Assembly: GCA_002343445.1 (NCBI GenBank)
Contig: DDSP01000034.1
Span: forward strand, 56,021-120,020
Direction: 5' to 3'
Length of the DNA stretch: 64,000 nucleotides
From: Chthonomonas sp. UBA2387
Lineage (GTDB): Bacteria > Armatimonadota > Fimbriimonadia > Fimbriimonadales > Fimbriimonadaceae
Positions 17,558-26,167 of the stretch are shown here, piece by piece. The number at the start of each line of letters is the position of its first letter. The first letter of the stretch is position 1. A model generated the notes under the pieces. The model was not told the DNA's origin and made no database searches. It saw only the letters and a list, made by a program, of their open reading frames with translations. A program made the translations under genes and the position numbers.

Positions 17558-17589
17558 GCGCGGATCGTACCCCGACAGCTGGATGCGCT

Positions 17590-19506
17590 CTACGACCCTC
17601 CATCCCCGTCGTCGCGCGCCCTTGGCGGTGCCTTCAGTTGCGGCGGAAGCTCCTCGAACCGAAGCAGTTTGGATTCCGGCTCCCGTGTCTCAGCCCAGAC
17701 CTCAAACTCCAACTTGGCCAAAGGGATTTCTAGCGACACCTTCATCAAGTGCCTAACGACGGGCAGGTACGCCGACGCCGAGTGCTCGGTTATGCTCCTC
17801 ATCAAGAAGCCAGCAACATCACCGTCGTCGGGTTGTGCTTGCGTTACCGTTCGACTATAGTCCATCGGCATCGGCGAATTCTCAACTTGGCTGAACGAAA
17901 CGACCCCCTGTTCCTTTGCAGTGCTGCCCTTCAGAACCAAGCCGTCTATGCCAGTTACAGCTAGAAGTTCTGGTGGCAACGGACGGTGAAGGAATTTCGT
18001 GGGGTTCTCGTCCGATGACTTCCAAGCGAAACGGCTAAACGCTTGTTCCAACCACATCTGTTGAGATTGAGGGCTCAGCACATTAAAGGGGCGCGTCTGC
18101 CCCGAGAGCAAAGCTGTCTTCATCGCTCCATCCAGCGATTCGTACAATCTCACGGCTGCAAACTCAGGGACGAAGATTCTCCCAATACTGGTCACAAAGT
18201 CCCTCAGCAATCGCGGCTCCTCCGACGTGTCAAGAGCCCGTATGATTGAGGCATACTCCTGATAGGGAAACGTGAAGTGCTCGCGATGAGCGCGAAGGAA
18301 TGAGCCAAGCGCTCTACGGTCGAGGCGCTCCTTCGATGCCCGAAGCGGCCACATGGGCTTACCGACCAACCAGCCCTCGTTCTCTGAAAATCTCATGTGC
18401 TCGTTCCATGCAAAGTGCGAAAGCTCCACGGTGCGCTCTGCGGGCTGGTTTTGGAAGACCGAGTCGGGCAGCACGAACACGGCTGGCTTGCCCTTCGCCT
18501 TCGCCAATCGAATCGCAGCCTCGGAAACCCCATATGCGAGCGGATCAACAGTTTCGGGCTCGAAGTACTCCTTCGGTGTGCGAGAGGAATACGCCATGCC
18601 GAACAAATTGGCTTGGCGGTACGCCAAGGATCTGTCTGTATAGTCGAACTCCAACAGGGGGATTTCCAGAGAGTCAGACTCGTGAGATGGCCATAGGTTC
18701 GGCAGGACGATCCCACCCGAGTACATCGAAGACTTGGCCCTAGCGTAGATACCGACTGAGTTCTCCGTCTGGTTCGGTTCGCGGTATCGAATGATCAAGT
18801 TGCCCGGCTCCATCAACTCCGAGATGTCGCCTCGCAACGTGTTCCAACTCGCATCAAGCCTGGGAACATCCTCATACGGACCCAACAGCGTGCTCTCTTG
18901 CAGGGCGCGCCGAACCCGATCGCGAAAAGTGGGACCAATCGAAACGCCGTACCGAACCTCTTCGCCGAGCAGGCCGGTCGGAGGCGCCGCAGCAAGTTTC
19001 TCTACGCCAGCATCTACGAGCAGTCCACCCACCAAGCGATGCAGCGGAGACAGGGCCCTTTGGTATGAGTGCACTTGTTCGATCGTCCACCGCTCCGAGC
19101 CGGTTCTTGGGCGCTGCAGAAACGTCTGAATCGTCTCGGCGTCGAGAGGAATAGCCAACTCGGCTTTGTACTGCTCGATCACCGCCGCCCAATAGGCCCG
19201 CTTCTGTTCTTGCTCGCGTCTTGTTTCGTTTCGGACGAAGTTGGGATGCCGGCGGAGATATCGGGTCTCCCCCACCCTCTCCCACTCGCCGTCCAAAGCG
19301 ATCGCAAGGGCCTTCATCACTTCAGAAGCCGGCTTGCCGTCGCGATAGATCAAGGCGACTTCCCCAGCTACGTTCGGTGCACACCGCAAGTCCTGACCGG
19401 TTTCTGCCGCGAGCTTCTCCACCAAAAGTCCGACCCGAGTTGCTGCCTCCGCAGGTCCGGTTTGAGCCGATAAAGCTGACGCGATGAGGATGCCCAAGGC
19501 CACCAT
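17590..19506 (-). CDS. Large secreted protein of unknown function with STN-like N-terminus
   Basis: 638 residues starting with a signal peptide (MVALGILIASALSAQ). Residues about 24-90 (VGLLVEKLAAETGQDLRC, then DGKPASEVMKALAIALDGEW) resemble the STN/secretin short domain that mediates interactions in outer-membrane secretins and TonB receptors. The remaining 500 residues are not recognised and contain no transmembrane beta-barrel signature that can be seen by eye. The codon composition is less GC-biased than neighbours. TAGAAT sits exactly 6 nt before the ATG (19513-19518). Likely a lineage-specific cell-envelope protein. Confidence 0.7.
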   Translation of the reverse strand: MVALGILIASALSAQTGPAEAATRVGLLVEKLAAETGQDLRCAPNVAGEVALIYRDGKPASEVMKALAIALDGEWERVGETRYLRRHPNFVRNETRREQEQKRAYWAAVIEQYKAELAIPLDAETIQTFLQRPRTGSERWTIEQVHSYQRALSPLHRLVGGLLVDAGVEKLAAAPPTGLLGEEVRYGVSIGPTFRDRVRRALQESTLLGPYEDVPRLDASWNTLRGDISELMEPGNLIIRYREPNQTENSVGIYARAKSSMYSGGIVLPNLWPSHESDSLEIPLLEFDYTDRSLAYRQANLFGMAYSSRTPKEYFEPETVDPLAYGVSEAAIRLAKAKGKPAVFVLPDSVFQNQPAERTVELSHFAWNEHMRFSENEGWLVGKPMWPLRASKERLDRRALGSFLRAHREHFTFPYQEYASIIRALDTSEEPRLLRDFVTSIGRIFVPEFAAVRLYESLDGAMKTALLSGQTRPFNVLSPQSQQMWLEQAFSRFAWKSSDENPTKFLHRPLPPELLAVTGIDGLVLKGSTAKEQGVVSFSQVENSPMPMDYSRTVTQAQPDDGDVAGFLMRSITEHSASAYLPVVRHLMKVSLEIPLAKLEFEVWAETREPESKLLRFEELPPQLKAPPRARDDGDGGS

Positions 19507-19512
19507 AGAGCC

Positions 19513-19518
19513 ATTCTA
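19513..19518 (-). promoter_or_regulatory. -10 element of the 638-residue secreted protein gene
   Basis: TAGAAT on the minus strand, 6 nt upstream of the ATG; the flanking sequence CTG-TAGAAT is repeated almost exactly before other first genes. Confidence 0.55.
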
Positions 19519-19548
19519 CAGCAGAATGTCTCCCGGTGCAACAGCCAT

Positions 19549-20298
19549 TTATGGACGCAGGGCCTCGGCGATCGAGCGGTAGCGGTCGGCGACAGGGTGG
19601 TCGGGATGCTGCGCCACGAACACGCCCGAACTCGCCAGTTCCATCAAATCGTCGCTGTGCGGCACGACCCCCGCCACGTCGCACCCGTACGTCGCGGCCA
19701 CCTGCGCGGCCAAGCGCGAGACATCCAAACTGGGCGGCATCTTGTTGATCACGATCTTCAGGCAAGGCACACCCAATTGTCGCGCCACATCCACCGTGAC
19801 GCCCGTGCCCTGGTAATCCTGTTTGTCGGGCCGCATCACCACGGCCAACGCATCGGAAATCGCGATGGAGAGGAGCGTCTCTTCGTTCATGCCCGGGTGC
19901 GTGTCAATGATCAGCACGTCGAGCGCGAGCGTTTCGATCAGGCGCTGGAACCCGTCGTTGAGCAGCCCGACGTCGTATCCCTGCCGCAATACCTGCGCGA
20001 TCTCGCCGGGCTTGACGCTGCTGGGGATCAGGAACACGCCCCCTTGCGCGCCGACGGCACCCGATACGTCCAAGGCGCACGCCTCGATCTCGCACGAACC
20101 GTACAGATAGTCGTTGAGCGTCGGGTGCCCGCCGACCTCGTCCACGCCGAAAAGCACGTGGATGCCGGGGGACTGGATATCGGTGTCCACCACGCCCACC
20201 CGTTCGCCCTGCAGCGCGTAGACGGCGGCGAGATTCGCCGATGTGTTCGACTTTCCTGTGCCGCCCCTGAACGAATGGATGGAGAGGATCCTGCCCAT
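19549..20298 (-). CDS. MinD/ParA-family P-loop ATPase
   Basis: 249-residue Walker-type ATPase of the MinD/CpaE/FlhG group. The deviant Walker A is SFRGGTGKSNTSANLA; the second block is GVVDTDIQSPG and Walker B LDVLIIDTHPGMNEETL. No C-terminal amphipathic MinD tail and no receiver domain are visible. These ATPases dimerise on ATP and position or regulate other complexes. It follows glgA by 9 nt on the same strand with a Shine-Dalgarno-like aggag, so the two are probably one transcript; a functional link to glycogen is not obvious. Confidence 0.82.
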   Translation of the reverse strand: MGRILSIHSFRGGTGKSNTSANLAAVYALQGERVGVVDTDIQSPGIHVLFGVDEVGGHPTLNDYLYGSCEIEACALDVSGAVGAQGGVFLIPSSVKPGEIAQVLRQGYDVGLLNDGFQRLIETLALDVLIIDTHPGMNEETLLSIAISDALAVVMRPDKQDYQGTGVTVDVARQLGVPCLKIVINKMPPSLDVSRLAAQVAATYGCDVAGVVPHSDDLMELASSGVFVAQHPDHPVADRYRSIAEALRP

Positions 20299-20307
20299 AG
20301 TGCTCTC

Positions 20308-21750
20308 CTAGGCGGTCAGGACGGGTTGGCGGCGCGCGATGGCCCGGCCATAGAGCGCCTCGTATTCGCCTGCGCTCCGCACCCAGCCGTAGCCTCCCGA
20401 CATCGCGGTCGTCTGCATCGCCTGCCACCGCACGGGGTCGCAGAACGCCTCGCGCGCACGCCGAACCGCCCCGAGAAACGCGTCTTCGGTCTGCGGCAAG
20501 AACGAGAAGCCGTTCACGCCTTCCCAGACCGTGTCCGCAAGGCCGCCCGTCTCGCGAACCACGGGCAACGTGCCGTAACGCAGGGCGATCAACTGGCCCA
20601 AACCGCATGGCTCGTACCGGCTGGGCATCAGGAACAGGTCGCAACCGGCATAGATGCGCTGCGCCAGATCGAGATCGAACCGCTCGACGAAGCGGACGTG
20701 GTTCGGCAGTCGCTCTTGTAGGGCCTGGAACTCACCGGCCAACCAAGGGTCGCCCACGCCCAGGACCACCAACTGGATCGGGACGGCGGCCAGCGCGTCG
20801 GCGGCGTGCAGCATCAGGTCCATGCCCTTCTGCTCGCTCAGGCGGCTCACCACCCCGGCCACGGGGCACCCTTCGATTTCGGGTAACCCGAGTTCGCGCA
20901 TGAGAGCCGCGCGGCACTCGGCCTTGCCCGATCGGTCGTCCGCCGAGAAGTTCCGAACCAAGGCGGGGTCCTGAGATGGGTCGAAGCGACCGGTGTCGAG
21001 GCCGTTCAGGATGCCGTGCAATGCCCGGTGGTCGTGAAGCATCCGCATCACGCCGTCCAAGCCGCAACCGAACTCGGGCGTCTGAATCTCGTGGGCGTAA
21101 CGCGGACTGACCGTGTTCACCTGGTCGGAGAACACGCACCCCGTCTTGAGGAAGTTGAGCGTGCCCCACGCCTCGGCTTGGTGCATGTTGAACAGGCGCT
21201 GCGGCAGGCCGAGTTGGTCGAGCAACTCGGGTCCGAAGCAGCCCTGGTACGCCAGGTTGTGGATCGTGAACACCGCGCCGACGTCGTCCCAGGTGCGGTC
21301 GCCCCCCTCGCGCATCAGCAGGGGCAGGAAAGCCATGTGCCAGTCGTTCGCGTGCACCACGTCGGGCTTCCATCCGAGGGCTTTCGTGGCTTCCAAAGCC
21401 GCGCGGGCGAAGAACAGGTACTGCTCCGCGCCGGGCGTGTAGACCGATTCGCTGGACACGGCGTCTTGGAACCAACGGTCCCCGCCGACCAAGATCACGG
21501 GCACGTCCTCGATGGACGAGGCGTAGGCGACGGCTTCTTCGGTCCAGCCCGGCCCGACTTCGACGGCTAACCGTGCGATGTCGCGCGTGGACCATCGCGG
21601 GTCGTCGAGCACCATGCGGTAGGCGGGCATGACGATGCGGGCGTCGTGGCCCAGCGCCCTGAGCGCGACCGGAAGGGACCCGGCGACATCGGCCAACCCG
21701 CCCACTTTGGCGAATGGCGAAACTTCGGCAGAGGCAAAAAGGACGTTCAC
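20308..21750 (-). CDS. glgA: Glycogen synthase (ADP-glucose type)
   Basis: GT5 glycogen synthase, 480 aa, elongating alpha-1,4-glucan from ADP-glucose. The donor-binding motif KVGGLADV is at residues about 15-22 (VNVLFASAEVSPFAKVGGLADV), followed by HANDWHMAFLPLL, TIHNLAYQG, VSRLSEQKGMDL and the C-terminal EPCGLGQLIALRYGTLPVVRETGGLADTV region. The start is GTG at 21750; a longer in-frame extension upstream does not resemble the family. No other glycogen genes (glgB, glgC) are adjacent. MinD-like ATPase follows. Confidence 0.95.
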   Translation of the reverse strand: MNVLFASAEVSPFAKVGGLADVAGSLPVALRALGHDARIVMPAYRMVLDDPRWSTRDIARLAVEVGPGWTEEAVAYASSIEDVPVILVGGDRWFQDAVSSESVYTPGAEQYLFFARAALEATKALGWKPDVVHANDWHMAFLPLLMREGGDRTWDDVGAVFTIHNLAYQGCFGPELLDQLGLPQRLFNMHQAEAWGTLNFLKTGCVFSDQVNTVSPRYAHEIQTPEFGCGLDGVMRMLHDHRALHGILNGLDTGRFDPSQDPALVRNFSADDRSGKAECRAALMRELGLPEIEGCPVAGVVSRLSEQKGMDLMLHAADALAAVPIQLVVLGVGDPWLAGEFQALQERLPNHVRFVERFDLDLAQRIYAGCDLFLMPSRYEPCGLGQLIALRYGTLPVVRETGGLADTVWEGVNGFSFLPQTEDAFLGAVRRAREAFCDPVRWQAMQTTAMSGGYGWVRSAGEYEALYGRAIARRQPVLTA

Positions 21751-21797
21751 AGCGGGGGTCTGGAAGGATAGCACAGGAGGTGCGCAAGGGCGACCCA

Positions 21798-22985
21798 TCA
21801 CACCAGGTGTCCCTCTTCGACGAAACGCGGCAGGAAGGCCAGGATGCGTTCCAGCGCTGCACGCACTTCCGTCCCTTGTGGCGAGTCCCGTTTCACAAGC
21901 AGGCCGAGCGAGCAAAGGCGCTCGATATCCCGCATGAGTGTTTGGCGCGTGAGGTCCTTATAGGCTAGGGCGACGCCCGCGTGGGACGACTTGATGGCCG
22001 CGACGGTGGCAAAGTCGTGCGTCGGCACCCCCAGTACCAGCTGCTTCTGGCGGATGGAGGCTTTGCCGTCGCTGTCTGGCAACGACTCGTGCACATAGTC
22101 GCGCCAGGCAAGTTCGAACTGCTGCCCTCGAATCACGGCGATCTGACTCCTCAACCCGTCCACAAAACCATTGAGCGCGTAGACAAGAAACGGCATGAGG
22201 TGACCACCGCTCTGTGATGCGTGCTCCAACTGCCTGTAGTACTCCGCTCTCGTCAGGTTGTAGTGGTTCGTGAGCATGTGGGCCGCGAGGTCGGGGACAC
22301 CCGATGCGGTCAGGATTCTGAATTCGAGCAGACGAGCGGTTCGTCCGTTGCCATCGCCGAACGGGTGAATCCAAGCCAGGTACACATGGGCCACGACGGC
22401 CTTGAGAATGCCTGATCCCATGCGGCCGAGCCGTCCCGTGTCCCAGGGCTGGTTCAACCAGTGGCAGAGCCGGCTCAGCAAGTGGGCGCAGTCCTCGGGC
22501 GGCGCGCCGAGGTACCGACCCACCCCCACTTGGTGGTCACGTACTTGTCCTGCGACCGCAGGCGGATCCAAGGCGACACCTTGCAGCACTCGGCGGTTCC
22601 AGTCGAGGAGATCGGCCACCTTGATGTCCCTGGAGTCTTCCGCCGTGTCTTGCCATATCGCGCGCAGCGCGTCGAGGACGTTGTCGACCTCGACGCCCAA
22701 GTACTCTCTCGACTCCGGCAGAGACAGGCGGCGGTCGATGCGGGCATGGATTTCGGCTTCCGAGAGTGTGTTGCCCTCGATCGCTGTGGTCGCTTGGATT
22801 CCCTTGGCCAAATAGACCTGACTCATTTCCTCTGCGATGCGGGGCTTCAGGGGCACTCCCGAGATGTGCTCACACTTCGAGCACGCCTCTCCCAGCCGCA
22901 ACCAGAGTTCGATTGGCGCACGCGCCAGATCGAGTTCGAAAGTCAGCCACGGATGCGATCTCTGATAGGCCCTTTGATGATTCAT
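21798..22985 (-). CDS. Fic family protein (class II-type with N-terminal inhibitory helix)
   Basis: 395 residues from ATG 22985. The Fic active site HPFGDGNGRTAR is complete at about residues 207-218, including the catalytic His and the ATP-phosphate loop, so nucleotidyl (AMP) transfer to a protein hydroxyl is expected. An N-terminal motif TTAIEGN (about 66-72) matches the S/T-x-x-x-E-G/N inhibitory helix that blocks ATP gamma-phosphate, so the enzyme should be auto-inhibited. The C-terminal part (DIERLCSLGLLVKRD) looks like a winged helix. It stands alone, 47 bp upstream of glgA, and has a palindrome 31 bp upstream of the start. Confidence 0.9.
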   Translation of the reverse strand: MNHQRAYQRSHPWLTFELDLARAPIELWLRLGEACSKCEHISGVPLKPRIAEEMSQVYLAKGIQATTAIEGNTLSEAEIHARIDRRLSLPESREYLGVEVDNVLDALRAIWQDTAEDSRDIKVADLLDWNRRVLQGVALDPPAVAGQVRDHQVGVGRYLGAPPEDCAHLLSRLCHWLNQPWDTGRLGRMGSGILKAVVAHVYLAWIHPFGDGNGRTARLLEFRILTASGVPDLAAHMLTNHYNLTRAEYYRQLEHASQSGGHLMPFLVYALNGFVDGLRSQIAVIRGQQFELAWRDYVHESLPDSDGKASIRQKQLVLGVPTHDFATVAAIKSSHAGVALAYKDLTRQTLMRDIERLCSLGLLVKRDSPQGTEVRAALERILAFLPRFVEEGHLV

Positions 22986-23015
22986 TTGTGAACTCAAGTC
23001 TAGCTGAGATTGTGG

Positions 23016-23036
23016 TCAGAATGTACATCATTCTGA
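23016..23036. promoter_or_regulatory. Perfect palindrome upstream of the Fic gene (operator candidate)
   Basis: TCAGAATG - TACAT - CATTCTGA: perfect 8-bp arms around a 5-bp centre, 31 bp upstream of the Fic ATG. The minus strand reads TACATT inside it, so the palindrome may cover the promoter. Geometry (8-5-8) is the same as at 14964-14984 although the sequence differs. Confidence 0.6.
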
Positions 23037-23145
23037 TAGGATCGAGTTACGTTCGGTTGGCATCCGGCGCACCGTCGTCGTCACGTCGTCATCCGCCTCG
23101 CAGGTACCATTCCTGCGAACCGGGAAGCCCCGGCATGGACCAGGG

Positions 23146-25422
23146 ATGGAGCCGCTGATCGCCGTCACCGCCATCTTCGCCCTAGCCCTCCTTGCGCCAC
23201 AAACCAGCCGACTCCTCGCCCACCGCGCCGGGTGGCTGTTGTCCCTCCTCCCCTTCGGCCTGTTTGCCTGGATGGCGTCGCTGTCCCCTGCGGTGAACGC
23301 CGACCCGCCCAAGTGGAACCAGCCCTGGGTTCCCGAGATCGGCCTGAACCTCGCCTTCCGCCTCGATGGTCTGGCCCTGCTGTTCGGGCTGCTCATCACG
23401 GGCATCGGCGGGCTGGTGCTCGTATATGCGGGCGAGTACATGAAGGGTGACCCGCGCGCCGGGCGTCTGCTGTCTTTCCTGCTGTTCTTCATGGGTTCCA
23501 TGCTCGGCGTGGTCCTTGCGGACAACCTGATCCTGCTGTTCGTCTTCTGGGAACTGACGAGCGTGAGTTCCTTCCTGCTCATCGGGTTCAACTCGGACGA
23601 GGAGGGGTCGCGGCGCGGCGCGATCCAGGCGCTCGTGGTCACCGGCGGCGGCGGGCTGGCCCTGTTGGCCGGGCTCGTGTGGATGGGGCAGGCCGCGCAA
23701 ACCTACGAGATTTCCAACCTGCCGAGCCTCGCCGGCCATCCCGCCTACGCGGGGTTGTTCGCCCTCGTCGCTATCGGTTGCTTCACCAAGTCGGCCCAGT
23801 TCCCGTTCCACTTCTGGCTGCCCAATGCGATGAAGGCGCCGACCCCGGTCAGCGCCTACCTGCACTCGGCCACGATGGTCAAGGCGGGCGTCTATCTGCT
23901 CGCTCGCCTGAGCCCGACCCTCGGCGGCACTCAGATTTGGGAGGTCACGCTCACCGCAGTCGGCGGCGCGACGATGGTCGTCGGCGGCGGGCTCGCCCTG
24001 ATCCAGTACGACCTCAAGCGCATCCTGGCGTACACCACGGTCGCGGCGCTCGGAACCCTGGTGCTGGCCTTGGGCATCGGCGGCGAGAAGGCGGCGGGCG
24101 CGGCGATGGCGTTCCTTCTGGCTCACGCGTTGTACAAGGGCGCGCTGTTCTTGGTGGCTGGCGCGGTGGACCACGGGACGGGGACGCGGGACATCCGTGC
24201 GCTGTCCGGCCTCGCGCGGCAAATGCCGATCACTGGCTTCGCCGCGCTGCTCGCGGGTCTTTCGATGCTCGGTGTCGCACCCATGGGCTTCTTGGCCAAA
24301 GAGATGGCGTTCGAGGCGGCGCTTTCCTCGCCGCTGGCCGCCGTTCAGGCGGGTGCCCTGAGCCTGGCCGCCGTCGCCTTCGCTTGGGTCGCATTCGTCG
24401 TGGGTTGGCGCATCTTCCGCGGCACGCCGTCGCAGCCCGACGCCCACGAAGGCAGCCCGGGACTGTGGCTCGGCCCGATGGTGCTCGGCTTGCTGGGTGT
24501 GGGTCTCGGTTGTGCGCCCGCATGGCTGGAAGGGTTCGTCGGTTCGGCCGCCGCGAACTCGGTCATGCCTGACTACCAAGGCCACTGGTCGCTTTGGCAC
24601 GGGTTCAATCTGGCCCTAGGGTTGGGAGTGGGCTGCATCGTGCTTGGGCTGGTCGGCGCCCGGGCCAGCGAACGAGCGGTGGCCTGGGGCGCCGAGCGCA
24701 AGGCCGTGGTCGGCTGCGAACGAGCCTATGACGCCGCGATCGCGGGCGCAAACCGCTTGGCGGAGACGTTCACCAGCCTGGTGCAGTCGGGCCGCTTGCG
24801 CGTTTACCTCCAAACCACCATCGGGACAACGTTGGTCCTGTTGGCCGCCGCGATGCTCCGCTGGACGCCCGACTTTCCAAACCGACCGTTCGACGTTCGA
24901 CCGCACGAAGTTCTCCTTCTGATCGCGATGCTCGCCGGTGTGATCGGTGCCGCGCACAGCAAGTCGCGGCTCAGCGCGGTCGTCATCCTCGGGGTCGTCG
25001 GGTTCGGCGTCGCGCTCACCTACGTCTTGCTGGGCGCACCCGATTTGGCCATGACCCAGATCGCGGTCGAGATTCTCACCGTCATCCTATTCGTCCTCAC
25101 ATTCATCCACCTACCCAAGTTCCAGCGGGCCTCGACCCTGCCGACGCGGTTGGGAGATGCGGCGGTCGCCACCGTTTTCGGCGCGGCGATGGGATTCCTA
25201 TGTCTGGTGGCTTCCGAGCAACGCTACGGCGAGCCTGTGTCCGCTTACTTCGTCGAGAACAGCTACCCGCTCGCCCACGGGCGCAACATCGTGAACGTGA
25301 TCTTGGTGGACTTCCGTGGGCTGGACACCATGGGCGAGATCACAGTCCTTGCATTGGCCGGACTGGGTGTCGTCGCTTTGTGGTCGGCCAAGCGGTCGGG
25401 AGGTGGCGCATCTACTCGGTGA
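23146..25422 (+). CDS. mrpA: Mrp Na+/H+ antiporter subunit A
   Basis: 758-residue large subunit of the Mrp (CPA3) antiporter, homologous to complex I NuoL with a C-terminal MrpB-like extension. The antiporter core is visible (LLFVFWELTSVSSFLLIGF, then TKSAQFPFHFWLPNAMKAPTPV with the conserved Lys, then LAHALYKGALFLVAGAVDH). About 20 hydrophobic spans. The region after residue 600 (VLLGAPDLAMTQIAVEIL) is the MbhD-like part and the terminal segment (DTMGEITVLALAGLGVVAL) the MbhE-like part. First gene of the seven-gene mrpA-G operon, GTGA-coupled to mrpB. Confidence 0.95.
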   Translation: MEPLIAVTAIFALALLAPQTSRLLAHRAGWLLSLLPFGLFAWMASLSPAVNADPPKWNQPWVPEIGLNLAFRLDGLALLFGLLITGIGGLVLVYAGEYMKGDPRAGRLLSFLLFFMGSMLGVVLADNLILLFVFWELTSVSSFLLIGFNSDEEGSRRGAIQALVVTGGGGLALLAGLVWMGQAAQTYEISNLPSLAGHPAYAGLFALVAIGCFTKSAQFPFHFWLPNAMKAPTPVSAYLHSATMVKAGVYLLARLSPTLGGTQIWEVTLTAVGGATMVVGGGLALIQYDLKRILAYTTVAALGTLVLALGIGGEKAAGAAMAFLLAHALYKGALFLVAGAVDHGTGTRDIRALSGLARQMPITGFAALLAGLSMLGVAPMGFLAKEMAFEAALSSPLAAVQAGALSLAAVAFAWVAFVVGWRIFRGTPSQPDAHEGSPGLWLGPMVLGLLGVGLGCAPAWLEGFVGSAAANSVMPDYQGHWSLWHGFNLALGLGVGCIVLGLVGARASERAVAWGAERKAVVGCERAYDAAIAGANRLAETFTSLVQSGRLRVYLQTTIGTTLVLLAAAMLRWTPDFPNRPFDVRPHEVLLLIAMLAGVIGAAHSKSRLSAVVILGVVGFGVALTYVLLGAPDLAMTQIAVEILTVILFVLTFIHLPKFQRASTLPTRLGDAAVATVFGAAMGFLCLVASEQRYGEPVSAYFVENSYPLAHGRNIVNVILVDFRGLDTMGEITVLALAGLGVVALWSAKRSGGGASTR

Positions 25423-25826
25423 TCTTGGCCTCGGTGGCGCGGGCGATGCTGCCCTTGCTGCTCGTGTTCTCGCTCTTCCTGCTGTGGCGGGGCCACAACG
25501 AACCCGGCGGCGGATTCACCGGCGGCCTCGTGGCGGCGGCGGGGTTCGCCCTCTATGCCATGGCGTTCCAGCCGCGTTCGGTGCGGCGGGTCATCCGCGT
25601 GGACCTGAGGACGCTCATGGGTGCTGGGTTGCTTTGCGCGGCTGCCGCTGGCGTCATCGGAATGGCGCAGAACAAGCCGTTCATGACGGGTGTTTGGATC
25701 TCGTGGCAAGGTCCCGAGGGGATCGCGGTCGAGATCGGCACGCCGTTCCTGTTCGATGTCGGCGTCTATCTCGTGGTGTTCTCGGTGACGCTCTCGATCA
25801 TCCTGAGCAAGGCGGAGGAACGCTGA
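25419..25826 (+). CDS. mrpB: Mrp Na+/H+ antiporter subunit B
   Basis: 135-residue membrane subunit. The start chosen is GTG at 25419, overlapping the mrpA stop (GTGA) with GGGAGG 15 nt upstream; this gives ILASVARAMLPLLLVFSLFLL followed by the family signature RGHNEPGGGFTGGLVAA, as in other MrpB proteins. Longer in-frame starts lie within mrpA. Four hydrophobic spans. Stop overlaps the mrpC start by one base. Confidence 0.92.
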   Translation: MILASVARAMLPLLLVFSLFLLWRGHNEPGGGFTGGLVAAAGFALYAMAFQPRSVRRVIRVDLRTLMGAGLLCAAAAGVIGMAQNKPFMTGVWISWQGPEGIAVEIGTPFLFDVGVYLVVFSVTLSIILSKAEER

Positions 25827-26167
25827 TGGTGTGGTTGCTCGCTCTGGCCATCGGAGCTTTGTACGCAGGCGGCCTGTACATGATGCTGCGAAAGACCATG
25901 GTCAAGCTCTTGATCGGCCTGGCCATGATCGGCAACGCCGCGAACCTGCTGATCTTCACGTCCAGCGGCATCGTTCGATCCAAGGCCCCGCTCGTGCCCA
26001 AGGGGGCCAAGACCGTGGAGCCCCCCTTCGCCGATCCCTTGACGCAGGCCCTCATCCTGACGGCCATCGTCATCGGGTTTGCCGTCCTCGCCTTTGCCCT
26101 GGCCCTTGTGCGTCGCACCTACGAAGCCGTCGGCTCGGGAGGTCTGGAGGACATGACCGAGGAATGA
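25826..26167 (+). CDS. mrpC: Mrp Na+/H+ antiporter subunit C
   Basis: 113-residue NuoK-like subunit with three hydrophobic spans (WLLALAIGALYAGGLYMML; LLIGLAMIGNAANLLIF; ALILTAIVIGFAVLAFALAL). The pattern GxxMIGNAANL and DPLTQALILTAIVIG are typical of MrpC/MnhC. Start overlaps the mrpB stop (TGATG) and the stop overlaps mrpD (ATGA). Confidence 0.93.
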   Translation: MVWLLALAIGALYAGGLYMMLRKTMVKLLIGLAMIGNAANLLIFTSSGIVRSKAPLVPKGAKTVEPPFADPLTQALILTAIVIGFAVLAFALALVRRTYEAVGSGGLEDMTEE

